A stretch of 64,000 bases of DNA from Pseudomonas sp. 6D_7.1_Bac1 (GTDB lineage Bacteria; Pseudomonadota; Gammaproteobacteria; Pseudomonadales; Pseudomonadaceae), in the NCBI RefSeq assembly GCF_025465945.1, contig NZ_JANLNW010000034.1:1-64000 (forward strand). Reading direction: 5' to 3'. Positions 44,970-55,400 of this stretch are shown piece after piece. Below the pieces are notes generated by a model. That model was not told the origin of the DNA, did not search any database, and saw nothing but the letters and a program-made list of their open reading frames with translations. Each line of letters begins with the position of its first letter. Position 1 is the first letter of the stretch. Both the position numbers and the translations under genes were made by a program.

Positions 44970-46226
44970 ATGAATCTCAAGACTTTTTCGCCTGGATGGA
45001 AGCGCCGTAGCCATTGGCTGGGGCTGTTCGCGGTGTTTGCAGTGCCCCCGGCAGAGGCGGTAACCCAGGAAATCAGAGCGTTGTTCACGCCTGACTCGGC
45101 CAATCCGCAACGTAACGAGTTCGTCAATCAGACGCCGCTCAGTGGTTACTGCGAGTACTACCCCGATATATGTCGCAACAGCAATACTTTCAGTATCCGG
45201 CTGCCGACGCGCGTCGAGTCGAACAAGGCCATTCAAGCCGATGCTGATCCACGCAATAGTGCCATGTTCAAAGTGCCGGGGGGGTGGCGTTCGTTGACGG
45301 TCACGAATACAGATACGAACGAAGTCGAAACGGTCGAAGTACGTATTGCCGGCATTGGTTCCAATTATGTTTTGAGTGATACGGCCGTCAATCTAACCGG
45401 AGCCTTGAGCGCAAGAGAAGGGCACGATCAGTTATGGAAAGGCGCGGGCTGGCTGTATCCCGCGTCTCCCTGTGCATCCACCGGGGTCGGGTTTTATGGG
45501 GAGAGCACGTACGCTTTTTTCTGGAAAGTCTCGGATGAACGTGCTTGCGTCAAAGTGGCCAATTTTCCAATTCCCGCCATGACCTATGGCTATCTGGACT
45601 TCGCCTACGAACTTCGCACGCCTAACCCGTTGAAAATGTCTTCAGGGCTTTACACCGGGAGCCTGAGTTATCGCCTCGGCCCAGGCGGTGATTTTGACTT
45701 CGGCGACGTCATGATCCCGACCGACTCCTACCTGGCCCTGCATTTCGTTCTGGACGTTCAGCACACCCTGAAAGTCGATATCCCTCCCGGTGGTGAAAAA
45801 GTCGAGTTGGTGCCTGATGGTGGCTGGCAAAACTGGTTACAAGCGGGCCGCAGACCGGTGCGTTTGTTCCGTGACCAAGCGTTCCTCATCTCGGTGTCAT
45901 CGCGTTTCAAGATGCAGTTGGATTGCGAAATCGATCTCTATGACTGCTTGATCAAGGACCCGGTTTCCAACCGGTCGGTCAAGCTGAAGACCTATGTCAG
46001 CCTGCCTCCAGGCTTGACAGATATGGCTGGGCGTCCCGTCAAGTATGAGTTGTTACGAGCGGGACCGTCCTACGCGCGATTCTATCAACCTGGTTCCTAT
46101 GTAGATAGAGCACCCGGCGTGTTGCACTTTGAAATTGCGCGACTTGAGATGGAGCAGATGTTGCAACCCGGTGTCGCGTCCAGATATTCCGGGCGCATTA
46201 CGGTCATCTGGGATTCGGAAGTCTGA
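44970..46226 (+). CDS. Fimbrial tip adhesin (CfaE/CooD/CblD type)
   Basis: The 418-residue protein starts at ATG 44970, giving a signal peptide that ends PPAEAVTQ. The N-terminal adhesin half contains cysteine pairs (CEYYPDIC near 54-61, and others), and the C-terminal pilin-like half ends RYSGRITVIWDSEV. The order after the usher and the length agree with CfaE-like minor subunits, which bind the host receptor and initiate assembly. The receptor is unknown. The TGA overlaps a potential ATG of the chaperone frame. Confidence 0.85.
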   Translation: MNLKTFSPGWKRRSHWLGLFAVFAVPPAEAVTQEIRALFTPDSANPQRNEFVNQTPLSGYCEYYPDICRNSNTFSIRLPTRVESNKAIQADADPRNSAMFKVPGGWRSLTVTNTDTNEVETVEVRIAGIGSNYVLSDTAVNLTGALSAREGHDQLWKGAGWLYPASPCASTGVGFYGESTYAFFWKVSDERACVKVANFPIPAMTYGYLDFAYELRTPNPLKMSSGLYTGSLSYRLGPGGDFDFGDVMIPTDSYLALHFVLDVQHTLKVDIPPGGEKVELVPDGGWQNWLQAGRRPVRLFRDQAFLISVSSRFKMQLDCEIDLYDCLIKDPVSNRSVKLKTYVSLPPGLTDMAGRPVKYELLRAGPSYARFYQPGSYVDRAPGVLHFEIARLEMEQMLQPGVASRYSGRITVIWDSEV

Positions 46227-46285
46227 TGGGCGCTGTATCAATGATCCGGGAGCGTGTCATGTTCAATGGGATGAGGTTCAAAGGT

Positions 46286-47029
46286 ATGAAACGTCTATTG
46301 CTGCTGATGGGACTGAGCGGATTTTCCCTGGGCCTTCAGGCCGGGCCGCAGATCAACGTCGGAACGGTGTACGACTATCTGGATGGCGACAAGAGCACGT
46401 ACCTCAAGCGTGTGTTCAACAGCGGCGACAGTACGGCGTTCGTCAAGGTCAACATCCTGGAAATCATTTACGACGCCGATGGCACATCCCGTGAAGTGCC
46501 GGTCAGGACACAGGCGGACGCAAGCGGTCGTGATGGTTTGATGGCCAGCCCCGCGCGGTTGATCGTGCCGGCCAATGGCATGCAGGGAACGCGTTTGTTG
46601 CACATGGGCGAGCGTGACACCGAGCGTTATTTCCGCGTGCGCTTCGTGCCGGTGGTACCGGAAAAGGAGGACGAGTTCGCCGTGTCCAGCGACGAGCGCG
46701 ATGAATACAAAAAAAACCTGTCGGCGGGCGTCAACGTCATGACCGGGTTTGGCACGGTGTTCTTCGTCAGACCGAAGAACAGCCGTTTCGACAGCGTGAT
46801 CGATGACAGTCCGGGCCTCTACCGGCTGCGCAATAACGGCAACACAGTGGTGGTGGTCGATGAGTTTCGCAACTGTTCGCTGAAAAGCGAAACCGAGTGC
46901 GAGCCGACCACCAAGCATCACATCCTGGCGGGCAAGACCTTCGAGTTCGAGAAAAAGCCCGGGCGTGAATACCGCTTCAACCTGGTCGAGGGTCACGCCA
47001 AAAAGAGGTTGCGCATCGCCAGCCAGTAA
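46286..47029 (+). CDS. Periplasmic fimbrial chaperone (CfaA/CooB type)
   Basis: The 247-residue protein begins MKRLLLLMGLSGFSLGLQAG, a clean signal peptide, so the ATG at 46286 (GAGG 9 bp upstream) is preferred. In-frame ATGs at 46226, overlapping the adhesin stop, and at 46259, with GGGAG, are possible alternatives. The Ig-like PapD fold is suggested by ARLIVPANGMQGTRLLHMGERDTERYFRVRFVPV in domain 1 and GLYRLRNNGNTVVVVDEFRNC in domain 2. It would cap pilins in the periplasm. Chaperone genes of this clade are usually first in the operon; here it is fourth. Confidence 0.87.
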   Translation: MKRLLLLMGLSGFSLGLQAGPQINVGTVYDYLDGDKSTYLKRVFNSGDSTAFVKVNILEIIYDADGTSREVPVRTQADASGRDGLMASPARLIVPANGMQGTRLLHMGERDTERYFRVRFVPVVPEKEDEFAVSSDERDEYKKNLSAGVNVMTGFGTVFFVRPKNSRFDSVIDDSPGLYRLRNNGNTVVVVDEFRNCSLKSETECEPTTKHHILAGKTFEFEKKPGREYRFNLVEGHAKKRLRIASQ

Positions 47030-47095
47030 TGCCCGGGTAATCGTGAATGAACAGTGTTCGCGCAACCTTCATTTTTGATGCAACAGGTACCTGAC

Positions 47096-47590
47096 ATGAT
47101 CAAGCAATCGGCCATCGCCTTGTGGGTGGGCGTCGTGGCGCTGACGAGTGTTTCGACGTTCGCGGCGCGGGAGGAACACACTTTCGAAGTGTCGGTGGAC
47201 ATTCCGACGCTGGGGTTTTATGTGATACCGGCCGAGACCAACTGGATTCATCTCGAACAGACGTTGCCGTGGAATCTGAATACGTCGACGTTGGGTGGGT
47301 TGCGCAAAAACTTCGACGTCAAGCATGACACCAGCGCGATCGAAGCCCGGTTGGAGAGCGAACCGTACCTGTCCAATGGCCGTGACGATCAGAACATCTA
47401 TCTGCATGTCAGCTTCAATGGCAGAGCGTTGAGCCATGATCCCCAACCTCGGGAAGTGGTGCCCGTAGCGCAGGCGGTCGCGGGGGGGCGTTTTCCTCTG
47501 GAAATACAACCGAAAGCGCCGGCCGGCGGCTTTAAACCGGGTACTTATTATGGAAATGTCCAGCTGATTTTCAATGCCGCGGCGCCCTGA
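47096..47590 (+). CDS. Second CS1-type pilin (minor subunit)
   Basis: The 164-residue protein has a signal peptide (MIKQSAIALWVGVVALTSVS, cleavage after FAA). The pilin core has the donor-strand-like FEVSVDIPTLGFYVIPAE and the C-terminal FKPGTYYGNVQLIFNAAAP. It is clearly related to the first pilin (both have FYVIP/FYVVP and GxYxGxVxxxF) but diverged. It may be an anchor or alternative shaft subunit. It ends just before a strong terminator. Confidence 0.87.
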   Translation: MIKQSAIALWVGVVALTSVSTFAAREEHTFEVSVDIPTLGFYVIPAETNWIHLEQTLPWNLNTSTLGGLRKNFDVKHDTSAIEARLESEPYLSNGRDDQNIYLHVSFNGRALSHDPQPREVVPVAQAVAGGRFPLEIQPKAPAGGFKPGTYYGNVQLIFNAAAP

Positions 47591-47597
47591 TAGAGAC

Positions 47598-47640
47598 ACC
47601 TGCCTGACAGCGATGGCTGTCAGGCAGGTATCGGGGTTTT
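47598..47640 (+). terminator. Shared terminator of the fimbrial operon and the NEL effector
   Basis: A perfect 14-bp stem (ACCTGCCTGACAGC / GCTGTCAGGCAGGT) has a 4-nt loop and is followed by a T4 run. It lies between convergent genes, 8 bp after the pilin stop codon. Confidence 0.85.
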
Positions 47641-50600
47641 ACTGTCCGGCGCTGCGCAGAGCCGCTCGGGTCAGGTTTCTGGCCAGTCCCTTTTCCTCAT
47701 CCCCCAGATCCACCAGCAAGCGGTTAATGACCGCATCGCTGATCGGTTCATCGACGAAGACTTCGGTTTCCGCAATCGAAAATCCATCCATCAGCGTTGC
47801 AAGCCGGTTTTTCAATTCGCGGCGTTGAAATTCGGCCAGTGTTTTGTCAGCCCATTGCCGTTGCGTGGCTTGCAGGTCATCGAGCTGAGCGGCTTTGCTC
47901 TGGAAGCGCCGTTTGTTGGTTTCCATCCGTACGGGATAGCGTTCAAGCAGGTAGTTTTCCCAGAATTCCTGCTCCAGCATCCGGTTCACCAGACCATCGC
48001 CTTCGCTCAGGGCCATAACCGTGTCATAGGCTTGATCGATCATCTCGTCGCTGACCCCTGACACTTCCCGAAACAGCATGTACTCCGATTGCCACGGCAG
48101 ATTCAGGCGTCGTACCAGACCGGTTTGATAGGCCAGGTAGACCTCGACTTCGTCCGGATTGCCAGGGCGGCTGGCCATGTCGGCCCGGGCGATCTCGTTG
48201 ACCGTTTCCAGGCGCGCGGCACCCTTGGCCAGTGTTACCAGTTTCTGCTCCAGTTGCTCTGCGCTGGTGGAGTAGGAGTAGGCCTCCGAGGCCAGGACTT
48301 CGATACCCATGTTGTTGAACAACTGCGCACCGGCATCGGCGCAGCGGACCGGGTCGATCGCCATGGTGAACAGCTTTTCCCGAAGACGGGTGTCGATGTG
48401 AACGGCGTCCATCATTCGCCACAAGCGTTGCAAGAGATTGGCCCGTGTTTCACCGCCGGCCCGATAATCCGCAGAGTTTTGCATGTCGACAAGCAAGGCT
48501 GCGAAGCTTTCTGCATCCGGCTCGTCGATCAGCTCCGACAGTAAGATATCGCGATCAACCCCCCATCCCGGCACGTCTCGCCAAAGCGAAGCGTACTGAT
48601 TCGAAATGATCAGCGCCGGGTTCGTCTGAGCAGATGGCAATACAGGTTCGGCAGGCAATCCAACGGAGCGACGCAGCGTTTCAACGTGCAACCGATCCGG
48701 CTCCGTCAGGCGGTCAAGGCTTAGACGTGTGCGGGCCACGATGGCGGCTTGCGACGAGCCGGGTACTACCTCAGGTATCCGGGTGATCGGGTTATCCCGC
48801 AGGTCCAGAAAAAATCCACGCGGTCGCGGTTTGGCCAATGCTCCCTCGGGCCAGGTCGAGAGCCCGGTGTTTTTCAGCGTTACCACCGTCAACCGCGGCA
48901 TTCGGCCAATGTGTGGCGGCAAGGCCAGCGGATTGTTCTCGAGCCTGAGAATTTCCAGGTAGGTCAGGTTTTTCAACTGCTCCACCGCCGGGGCGTCCAG
49001 CACGATCTGGTTGTCGCTCAGCCGCAAGCGCTCAAGTCTGTGCATGGAACCGATGCTCTGGGGCAAACGGGTCAGCTCGCAGCCTTTGGCGCTGAGTTCG
49101 CGCAGGTTCGGGAAGTCCTTCAGCAAACCGTTCGACTCGCTGGAAAACCGGGTGTTGTCGAGCTTCAGCACGCGGACCTTGTCGAGAAACTTCTTCAGTT
49201 CCGGACGTTTCGACCACCAGGTTTGCAGATCCAGTGGCAGCAACTCCCTGGACAGGTCAAGTGAGTAGCTGTCCGGGTCAGTTCGGTTACCGAGGTCAGT
49301 GTTCTTGCGTTCGAAACAGTCGATCAGGCGTTCGGCAATGTGCTGTCCGCCGTTGTCGCGAAAATCGAACCCGCCAGGGCCCCATGCTTTGGGTTGTTGG
49401 AGCTCCCAGCGACGGACAATCACGTGCAATTCATCGAGGTCGTTTTCCTGTTGTTCAATGGCCCTCAGTGACTCACCTTTGGCGATCAAGGCTTCGGCGA
49501 AGGCGTCGATTTCGCTGGCGCTGAAATGCGGATGCAGGTCCTCGATACGTTCATGCAGGGTGACTCCACCACGGCTGAGGGCGCCGCCGCGCACCAGTAG
49601 TTCGGTATCACGCTCGGCAATGGCGCGGATCGGCGGCTGGGCCAGAACGGTCCGGCGCTCACTGGGGGGCGCCGTCTTGGCGATTACCCATTGCCTGAAG
49701 AACTCGGCGTCGCCCGGTTTATAGCCCAATGCGTTGCGCCCGTTCTTTTGCGTGGCCTGGAGGATCGCTTCCAGTAGACCATCGGCTTCATGGATCGGCT
49801 GATTCGAGCCATCACGCACCTGATACTTACCCGCGTCGTTTCGAATCAATACTCGTAACTGTGTTGCATCCTCGGGCCCTGCACTGCAACGCAGCTCGCC
49901 ATCGAACGTTCCCTGGCGGATTTCAATGCGCAGATCGCCGAACGTGTCGGTGTAGATGCGCAAGGCTCCCAATACCAGACGTTCAGTGTCGATGTTGGAC
50001 AATGAGTCGTGGTAAAGGCCTTGTGCGGCTCTGACTGAGCTGACTTCGAACTGGAGTTCTCGGGTCCGGTTTTTCAGTCGCAGCGGTAGGCGATTGTTCT
50101 GTGCGATCTGCTGGCGCTCCGACGCCGTGGCGCTGGCCATGATTCTTTCCACGATATTTTCAGGCAGCTCGGGGAAGTCGGTGAACATCAACGCGATGTC
50201 GGGGGATAACGCTTCAGCGGCGTTTACAGGGGATCCGAGGCGTTGCAGGGTATCGATCAGCAGCGGTGGCGGCGGCGCGTTTTCAACATGCATCCTGCGC
50301 AGTACGGTCTCATCGGTGCTGCTGATTTGGCGAATCTGTTCCAATTGGGTGTCGCTGAAGGCGTCGGTGGTGTGACCCAGACGGCGCATCAGGGGCGGGT
50401 CTTCCCACAGACGCGGATTTTCCGTTTCGCTGACCCAGGCACCGTGGCCGTTGTGGGTGAGGGTGGGGGCATAAGCGTCGGGCCGTTGCGGATGCTTGAT
50501 GCGGTGCTGCCCGGTGACCGGGTCTTTTTCCACTTCGAACAGTTGCTTGTCCAACCGCACAATCTGTTTGCCTTGATGTTGGTAAATGCCCAATGCATCG

Positions 50601-52333
50601 GGTCTGGCGTCCGCCGGCAAGGCAAGCTCCGGCTGTTGATAAGGCGAGAGGTCGGGACTCCATAAACGTGTCTGGCCATCAGCCAATTGCACCGGTTTCA
50701 TACTTTCGATAAACGGTGAGAGCTTCACAAGGGCCAGGCTGCCAACTTTCAACCCGGCGGCGAACGCAGCGAGTTGTACAACGCTTTCCAGCACGCCGAT
50801 GGCCTGTTCAGCGGCCTCGGCCAATCGCCCCTCAGCCAGGTCGACGATGCCCTCGAACACTTCGTCAGTCAGTTGAAAGGCGGTGTAAGCCAGCATCAGT
50901 TCACCCAGATAAGGCACAAACGGTGTCGCCACCAGCAACGCGACGTTCAGAATGTCCGAGAGCATTTTTTCCAGGTTGTCCCACCAGGCCCAACGCGCCA
51001 TACGGTCGGCGTACTCGGTGGGAATCGCGATTTCCTGTGCGTCGTTGAAAATCTTGTTCAGCTTCTGCCGGTAGACGTATCCCCACAGATCACCGGTGAA
51101 GCGGTTCTCGCGATCATCCTGAATCCTGGACAGGCGAAACTGCAGGTTGGGGTTATCCACAGGCGTTTCACGCCAACTGGGCAAGTTGGAGCCCGGTGGG
51201 GCTGGTTGCCATTTCACTTTGCTGAGACGGTCATTCAACCCGGCAAAAAAATGTCCCCGTTGTTGATGGGCCACGAACTGGCTGAAGAACTGTTGATAGT
51301 GTCCGGTGGGTTGCGTGTCGCGTAACTGACGGGTCAGTTCTGCCATGAACTCAAGCGACGACGGGTATTGCTTGAGTGGATGCTCCGGGTCGTGGGGGAC
51401 ATACGCGATCAGGGGAACAGGTTCGCCGCTGGTAAACGTTTCGGCGGCGATCAGGACAATACCGGTCAGCGCAACATCCATCATTGCCAGGTTGTAATAG
51501 CTGACGGATTGACCGTTCCAGTGCAGATTTTTTCGCTCATCAGTCATCCCCAGCACGACGTCGTAAGCGTTCTGGCCGATATCGTTTTTCATCAGGGCCA
51601 TTCGTGCAGCCGCACGTAACGTGCTCTTTTGGCTGTGAATGACTTTGTGGCGCAATACGTTGCCGGCCACTCGATTGGATGAAAGCAAAAACTCGTTCAG
51701 GTGCTGCTGGTATTGCGCGCCGATGTTCAGCTCGCGGCACAATGCCTTGAACTGATCGATGCTGATTTTGTGCTTCAGGCGTTTTACGGCGAAGTGCCCC
51801 CGGACGTCGGGCCGGGTGATGAACTCGGAGTCGGCGGTGAATGTTTCGCTGCTGGAAAAGTTGTGCAGCGCCGCATCGAGCAAGGAAACAGTTCGGCTTT
51901 GTGTGCCTGACGCAAAGTCATTCACCCACCATGATGTTTTCGCCGGCGCATACAGTCGCAACCAGGTGTCCTCGACGTCATCGTCTATGCCGAAGCGATC
52001 TTTCAGCGTCTTTTGCAGCAAGGGTTTGGCAAACGTGTGTACGTCTTGCAGGTTGCTCAGTGCCTGATCCACGTCGTTCTGCGCGTTCCAGGCGAGCTGC
52101 ATTTCATTTTTCAGGTTTTGGTGGGCCGCGGCCGAAGCGCTTCTGTGCCAGTCAGGCATCGTCAGTCTGACGGTTTTCAATGCGTTGACCCGTTGCGCTG
52201 AAATACCCAGCAGCCAGGAAGGGATGGCTTTTTTGACCAGCGCATAGTGAATACTGTTATCGGCAGAGGCTGAGGTCGCCTGATCTGACCGATGAAGTGT
52301 CAGGGGAGGATTGGGCATTGCTTGATCGTCCAT
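47639..52333 (-). CDS. Giant NEL-type E3 ubiquitin ligase effector with leucine-rich repeats
   Basis: This is a 1564-residue protein without a Sec signal. Residues about 50-560 match the DUF6543 dermonecrotic-toxin domain type and include hydrophobic runs near 470-545. The middle part is of unknown fold. About 1047-1197 has leucine-rich repeats (LRELSAKGCELTRLPQSIG, LERLRLSDNQI, LEILRLENNPLALPPHIG). The C-terminus is a NEL domain with the catalytic cysteine C1331 in DPVRCADAG, then LFNNMGIEVLASEAYS. NEL ligases (IpaH, SspH2) are injected and ubiquitinate host proteins, so this is a host-directed effector, probably type III secreted. No chaperone gene is adjacent and no strong RBS is visible before the ATG. 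Confidence 0.88.
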   Translation of the reverse strand: MDDQAMPNPPLTLHRSDQATSASADNSIHYALVKKAIPSWLLGISAQRVNALKTVRLTMPDWHRSASAAAHQNLKNEMQLAWNAQNDVDQALSNLQDVHTFAKPLLQKTLKDRFGIDDDVEDTWLRLYAPAKTSWWVNDFASGTQSRTVSLLDAALHNFSSSETFTADSEFITRPDVRGHFAVKRLKHKISIDQFKALCRELNIGAQYQQHLNEFLLSSNRVAGNVLRHKVIHSQKSTLRAAARMALMKNDIGQNAYDVVLGMTDERKNLHWNGQSVSYYNLAMMDVALTGIVLIAAETFTSGEPVPLIAYVPHDPEHPLKQYPSSLEFMAELTRQLRDTQPTGHYQQFFSQFVAHQQRGHFFAGLNDRLSKVKWQPAPPGSNLPSWRETPVDNPNLQFRLSRIQDDRENRFTGDLWGYVYRQKLNKIFNDAQEIAIPTEYADRMARWAWWDNLEKMLSDILNVALLVATPFVPYLGELMLAYTAFQLTDEVFEGIVDLAEGRLAEAAEQAIGVLESVVQLAAFAAGLKVGSLALVKLSPFIESMKPVQLADGQTRLWSPDLSPYQQPELALPADARPDALGIYQHQGKQIVRLDKQLFEVEKDPVTGQHRIKHPQRPDAYAPTLTHNGHGAWVSETENPRLWEDPPLMRRLGHTTDAFSDTQLEQIRQISSTDETVLRRMHVENAPPPPLLIDTLQRLGSPVNAAEALSPDIALMFTDFPELPENIVERIMASATASERQQIAQNNRLPLRLKNRTRELQFEVSSVRAAQGLYHDSLSNIDTERLVLGALRIYTDTFGDLRIEIRQGTFDGELRCSAGPEDATQLRVLIRNDAGKYQVRDGSNQPIHEADGLLEAILQATQKNGRNALGYKPGDAEFFRQWVIAKTAPPSERRTVLAQPPIRAIAERDTELLVRGGALSRGGVTLHERIEDLHPHFSASEIDAFAEALIAKGESLRAIEQQENDLDELHVIVRRWELQQPKAWGPGGFDFRDNGGQHIAERLIDCFERKNTDLGNRTDPDSYSLDLSRELLPLDLQTWWSKRPELKKFLDKVRVLKLDNTRFSSESNGLLKDFPNLRELSAKGCELTRLPQSIGSMHRLERLRLSDNQIVLDAPAVEQLKNLTYLEILRLENNPLALPPHIGRMPRLTVVTLKNTGLSTWPEGALAKPRPRGFFLDLRDNPITRIPEVVPGSSQAAIVARTRLSLDRLTEPDRLHVETLRRSVGLPAEPVLPSAQTNPALIISNQYASLWRDVPGWGVDRDILLSELIDEPDAESFAALLVDMQNSADYRAGGETRANLLQRLWRMMDAVHIDTRLREKLFTMAIDPVRCADAGAQLFNNMGIEVLASEAYSYSTSAEQLEQKLVTLAKGAARLETVNEIARADMASRPGNPDEVEVYLAYQTGLVRRLNLPWQSEYMLFREVSGVSDEMIDQAYDTVMALSEGDGLVNRMLEQEFWENYLLERYPVRMETNKRRFQSKAAQLDDLQATQRQWADKTLAEFQRRELKNRLATLMDGFSIAETEVFVDEPISDAVINRLLVDLGDEEKGLARNLTRAALRSAGQ

Positions 52334-52490
52334 TGATCAATAGTGGAGCGACCAGACTAGGTAAGAGATCAGCCCGAAAAAAGCTCAAATATACGTTCGA
52401 AACAGTGCTGGTATCGACTCAAACCTCTCAATATTGAAGAGTAAAAAATACAGGGTTACCGCCACTCGAAACGTTCCTGTCTGAACTTGC

Positions 52491-55400
52491 TTAAGGTTGA
52501 GTACTTGCCACGTTTGCCTGACACAACGTGTGGCTGCCCGGTTGCAGGTACGGCGTAAGAATCGGCGCCATGCCCTTGAGCACTTGCACCGGCAGCGCCG
52601 AGGTGAACTTGTAGGCTTGCGCCGAAACGCCGGGGACGAACGCGGTCAAGGTGCCAAAGTGGTTGTTACCGATATAGAACACAAAGGTCGCCGTGCGGTT
52701 GATCGATTTCGAGCTCAGAACCCGCCCGCCGGAACCGAAAGCTTCGATGCGGTTATCACCGGTGCCGGTCTTGCCGCCCATGGCCAGCGGGGTGCCGTTC
52801 GGCAGTTTGAACGTACCGGCGACCCGTTTGGCGGTACCGGCGTCCACCACTTGCGAGAGCGCTTCGCGCATCGCCGTCGCCACTTCGGATGGCATTACGC
52901 GTTTGCCTTTGTTCGGATCGTTGATCAGCGTTGTTTCATAAGGTGTGCCGGCAGCGAAATGCAGGCTGTCGATGCGCAGGGTCGGCATACGCACACCATC
53001 GTTGAGAATCGTACCGATCAGCTCTGCCAGCGCCGCTGGCCGATCGCCGGAGCTGCCGATGGCCGTGGCCAGTGACGGCACCAGGTGGTCGAACGGGTAA
53101 CCGACGGCTTGCCAGCGTTGGTGAATGTCGAGGAACGCTTCGATCTCCAGCATGGTCCGGATGCGGCTGTCTCGGGCGCCTTTGTGCCGGCTCTTGAACA
53201 GCCAGCTGTAGACTTCCTGGCGTTCGAATTCACTGGCTTTGACGATCTGGCTGAACTTGGCGTCGGGGTTGTTCAGCAAGTAGCCCATCAGCCACAGGTC
53301 CAGTGGGTGGACCTTGGCGATGAAGCCCTGGTCGGGCAGGTCAAAGGCGCCCGGCCCGTAGGTTTTATAGAGTTTTTCGAGGCGCTCGTCAGTGAGTTTT
53401 TCGTTGGGTTTTCCCGTGGTTTTTTCAATATTCTTATCGGTTTTCTTGGCCGTTTTCAGGTGTGAACGCACAAAGCTGTTGAAGCTTTCCTGGCTGGCCT
53501 CGGGCAGCAGGTAGCGGTGCACCGCGGCAAGACGAATCGCCGTCGGGTGCATGCCGTCGAGGAAGGTCTCGAGGCGAGCCTGGGTGTCTTTCTTCTGGTA
53601 CTTCTTCCAGAAGCGCAGCAGGAATGCAGTGCCCTCGTGGTCGGCGAATTGCGCCAGATACTCCTGGCGCCGAGGGTTTTCATCATCGGTGAGCAATTGA
53701 CCGCTGTTATTGGGGCCCGAGTACGTGCTGTAGCGCACCAGGTCACGCATCAGTCGAATGAACGGCAGGTTGATTGACTCGCGCAGGGCATCGCGCAGGG
53801 TCGGGCTGCGGCCATTGTCTTCTTTACGGAAGTTGTGAAAGGTGTGCAGGCCGCCGCCAGTGAAAAATGATTCGCCGGGGTTGGCCGAGTACGTACGGTT
53901 GAGGGCCGCATCGAGCATTTTCGGCAGGCTGCGGTCAGTGTTCTGGATCAGGTAATCGACGGCCCAGCGGGTAATCCGATCCTGCTCGGGGACGTCGGTT
54001 TTTTTCAGCTCGGCCGGTGTCTTGTCGCCATAACGGTCGTGCAGTTCGCAGATGATCTGCAGATACATGGTGAGCACCCGCAGTTTGGCGGTGGAGCCCA
54101 GTTCCAGCTTGCTGCCCTCGTTGATGTCGAAGGGCTGATCGGTGCTGTCGGTTTGCACACGCACGCGCGAGCCATCAGGGGTCCGCTCGAACAGGGTGAA
54201 GCTGTAGCGCACCTGGGTCGTGCTGGTGGGGGTCAGCAGGTGTTCGCCCAGCAGGCCCAATTGCGCCGCGTAGGCCGGGTCGGCCAGATGCTTGAGGTAC
54301 TCGGTGGCCTTGGTTTGCAGGTCATATTGCAAGGTGCTGGTGGCCGACAGGTCGAGACGATCGAGGTCATACAAAGGGCGATTGAGCAGGGCGCCCAGTC
54401 GACTGCGGGCGACGCTGATGCCCTTGTTGGTTTCGATCGGCTGGATGGTCGGTTGCAGTTGCCAGTCGCGGTAGGTCACTTTGCTGGCCAGTGCGGCGGC
54501 GGCCAGAGGCGCGTCGATCACGGCGTTCTGTGCGAGCAGGCGGATGTGGCTGTCGGTGAGGTCCGCCAGTTCGTCACGACCGTTGGCCAAATAGTGTGAA
54601 GGCCGACGCTGGGCGATCATCAGCGACAGCACCTGACGCAGGGCCAGACCGCGTTGAGACAGGCTCAACGGGTCACTGGCAACACTTCTCAGGGTTTCGT
54701 TGACCTGACCGAAATCGGCGCCGTACCAAACGCGCAGCCCTTCGGCCATGCCATGCACTTCACCGTGGCCGGGCACCGCCGACAGCGGCACGCTGTTGAG
54801 GTAGTCACGCACGATGTTTTTCCGTGCCTCCAGGGTTTGCGGGCCATCCTGATAGGCGCGCACGCTGGCGGATATCATCTGCCGGATTTTCTCGCTGCCC
54901 GATACCGTGAGGCCATCCGGCGAGTGGCGGTATTTTTCCAGCTGCGTGGCGAGGGTGCTGCCACCGGCCGTCTGACCCGGCAGGTGCAACAGTTTGGCGA
55001 CTTGCGACCAGGCGGCCTTGCCAAAACGCGGCCAGTCCACGGCGGGGTTGGCCAAGGGTTGATTGGGGTCGAGCAGGTCGCGGTTCTCGATGAACAGCAG
55101 GCTGTGCACCACCAGCGGCGGGATTGCAGCAAAGCTCGAATACAGTTGCTGCGGATAGTTGTACTGATACAACGGCAAGGCGCGGCAGTCGGTGATGGAT
55201 AGACCGGCCTGGATTTTCTCGGTGTAGGGCACGAAAAAGCCCTTTTCGCTGTAGTCGAACAGTTTCGGCGAGAAGCGGGTTTGCGCGACGATCATGTAGT
55301 CGCGCTTGAGCAAGCGTGGCAAAAACTCACCCAGAGCGCTGTAGCCCAGGCGCTTGTCGAAAGGCCCGGCGCCCGGATAGAAAATCGAATCGCTGGGACC

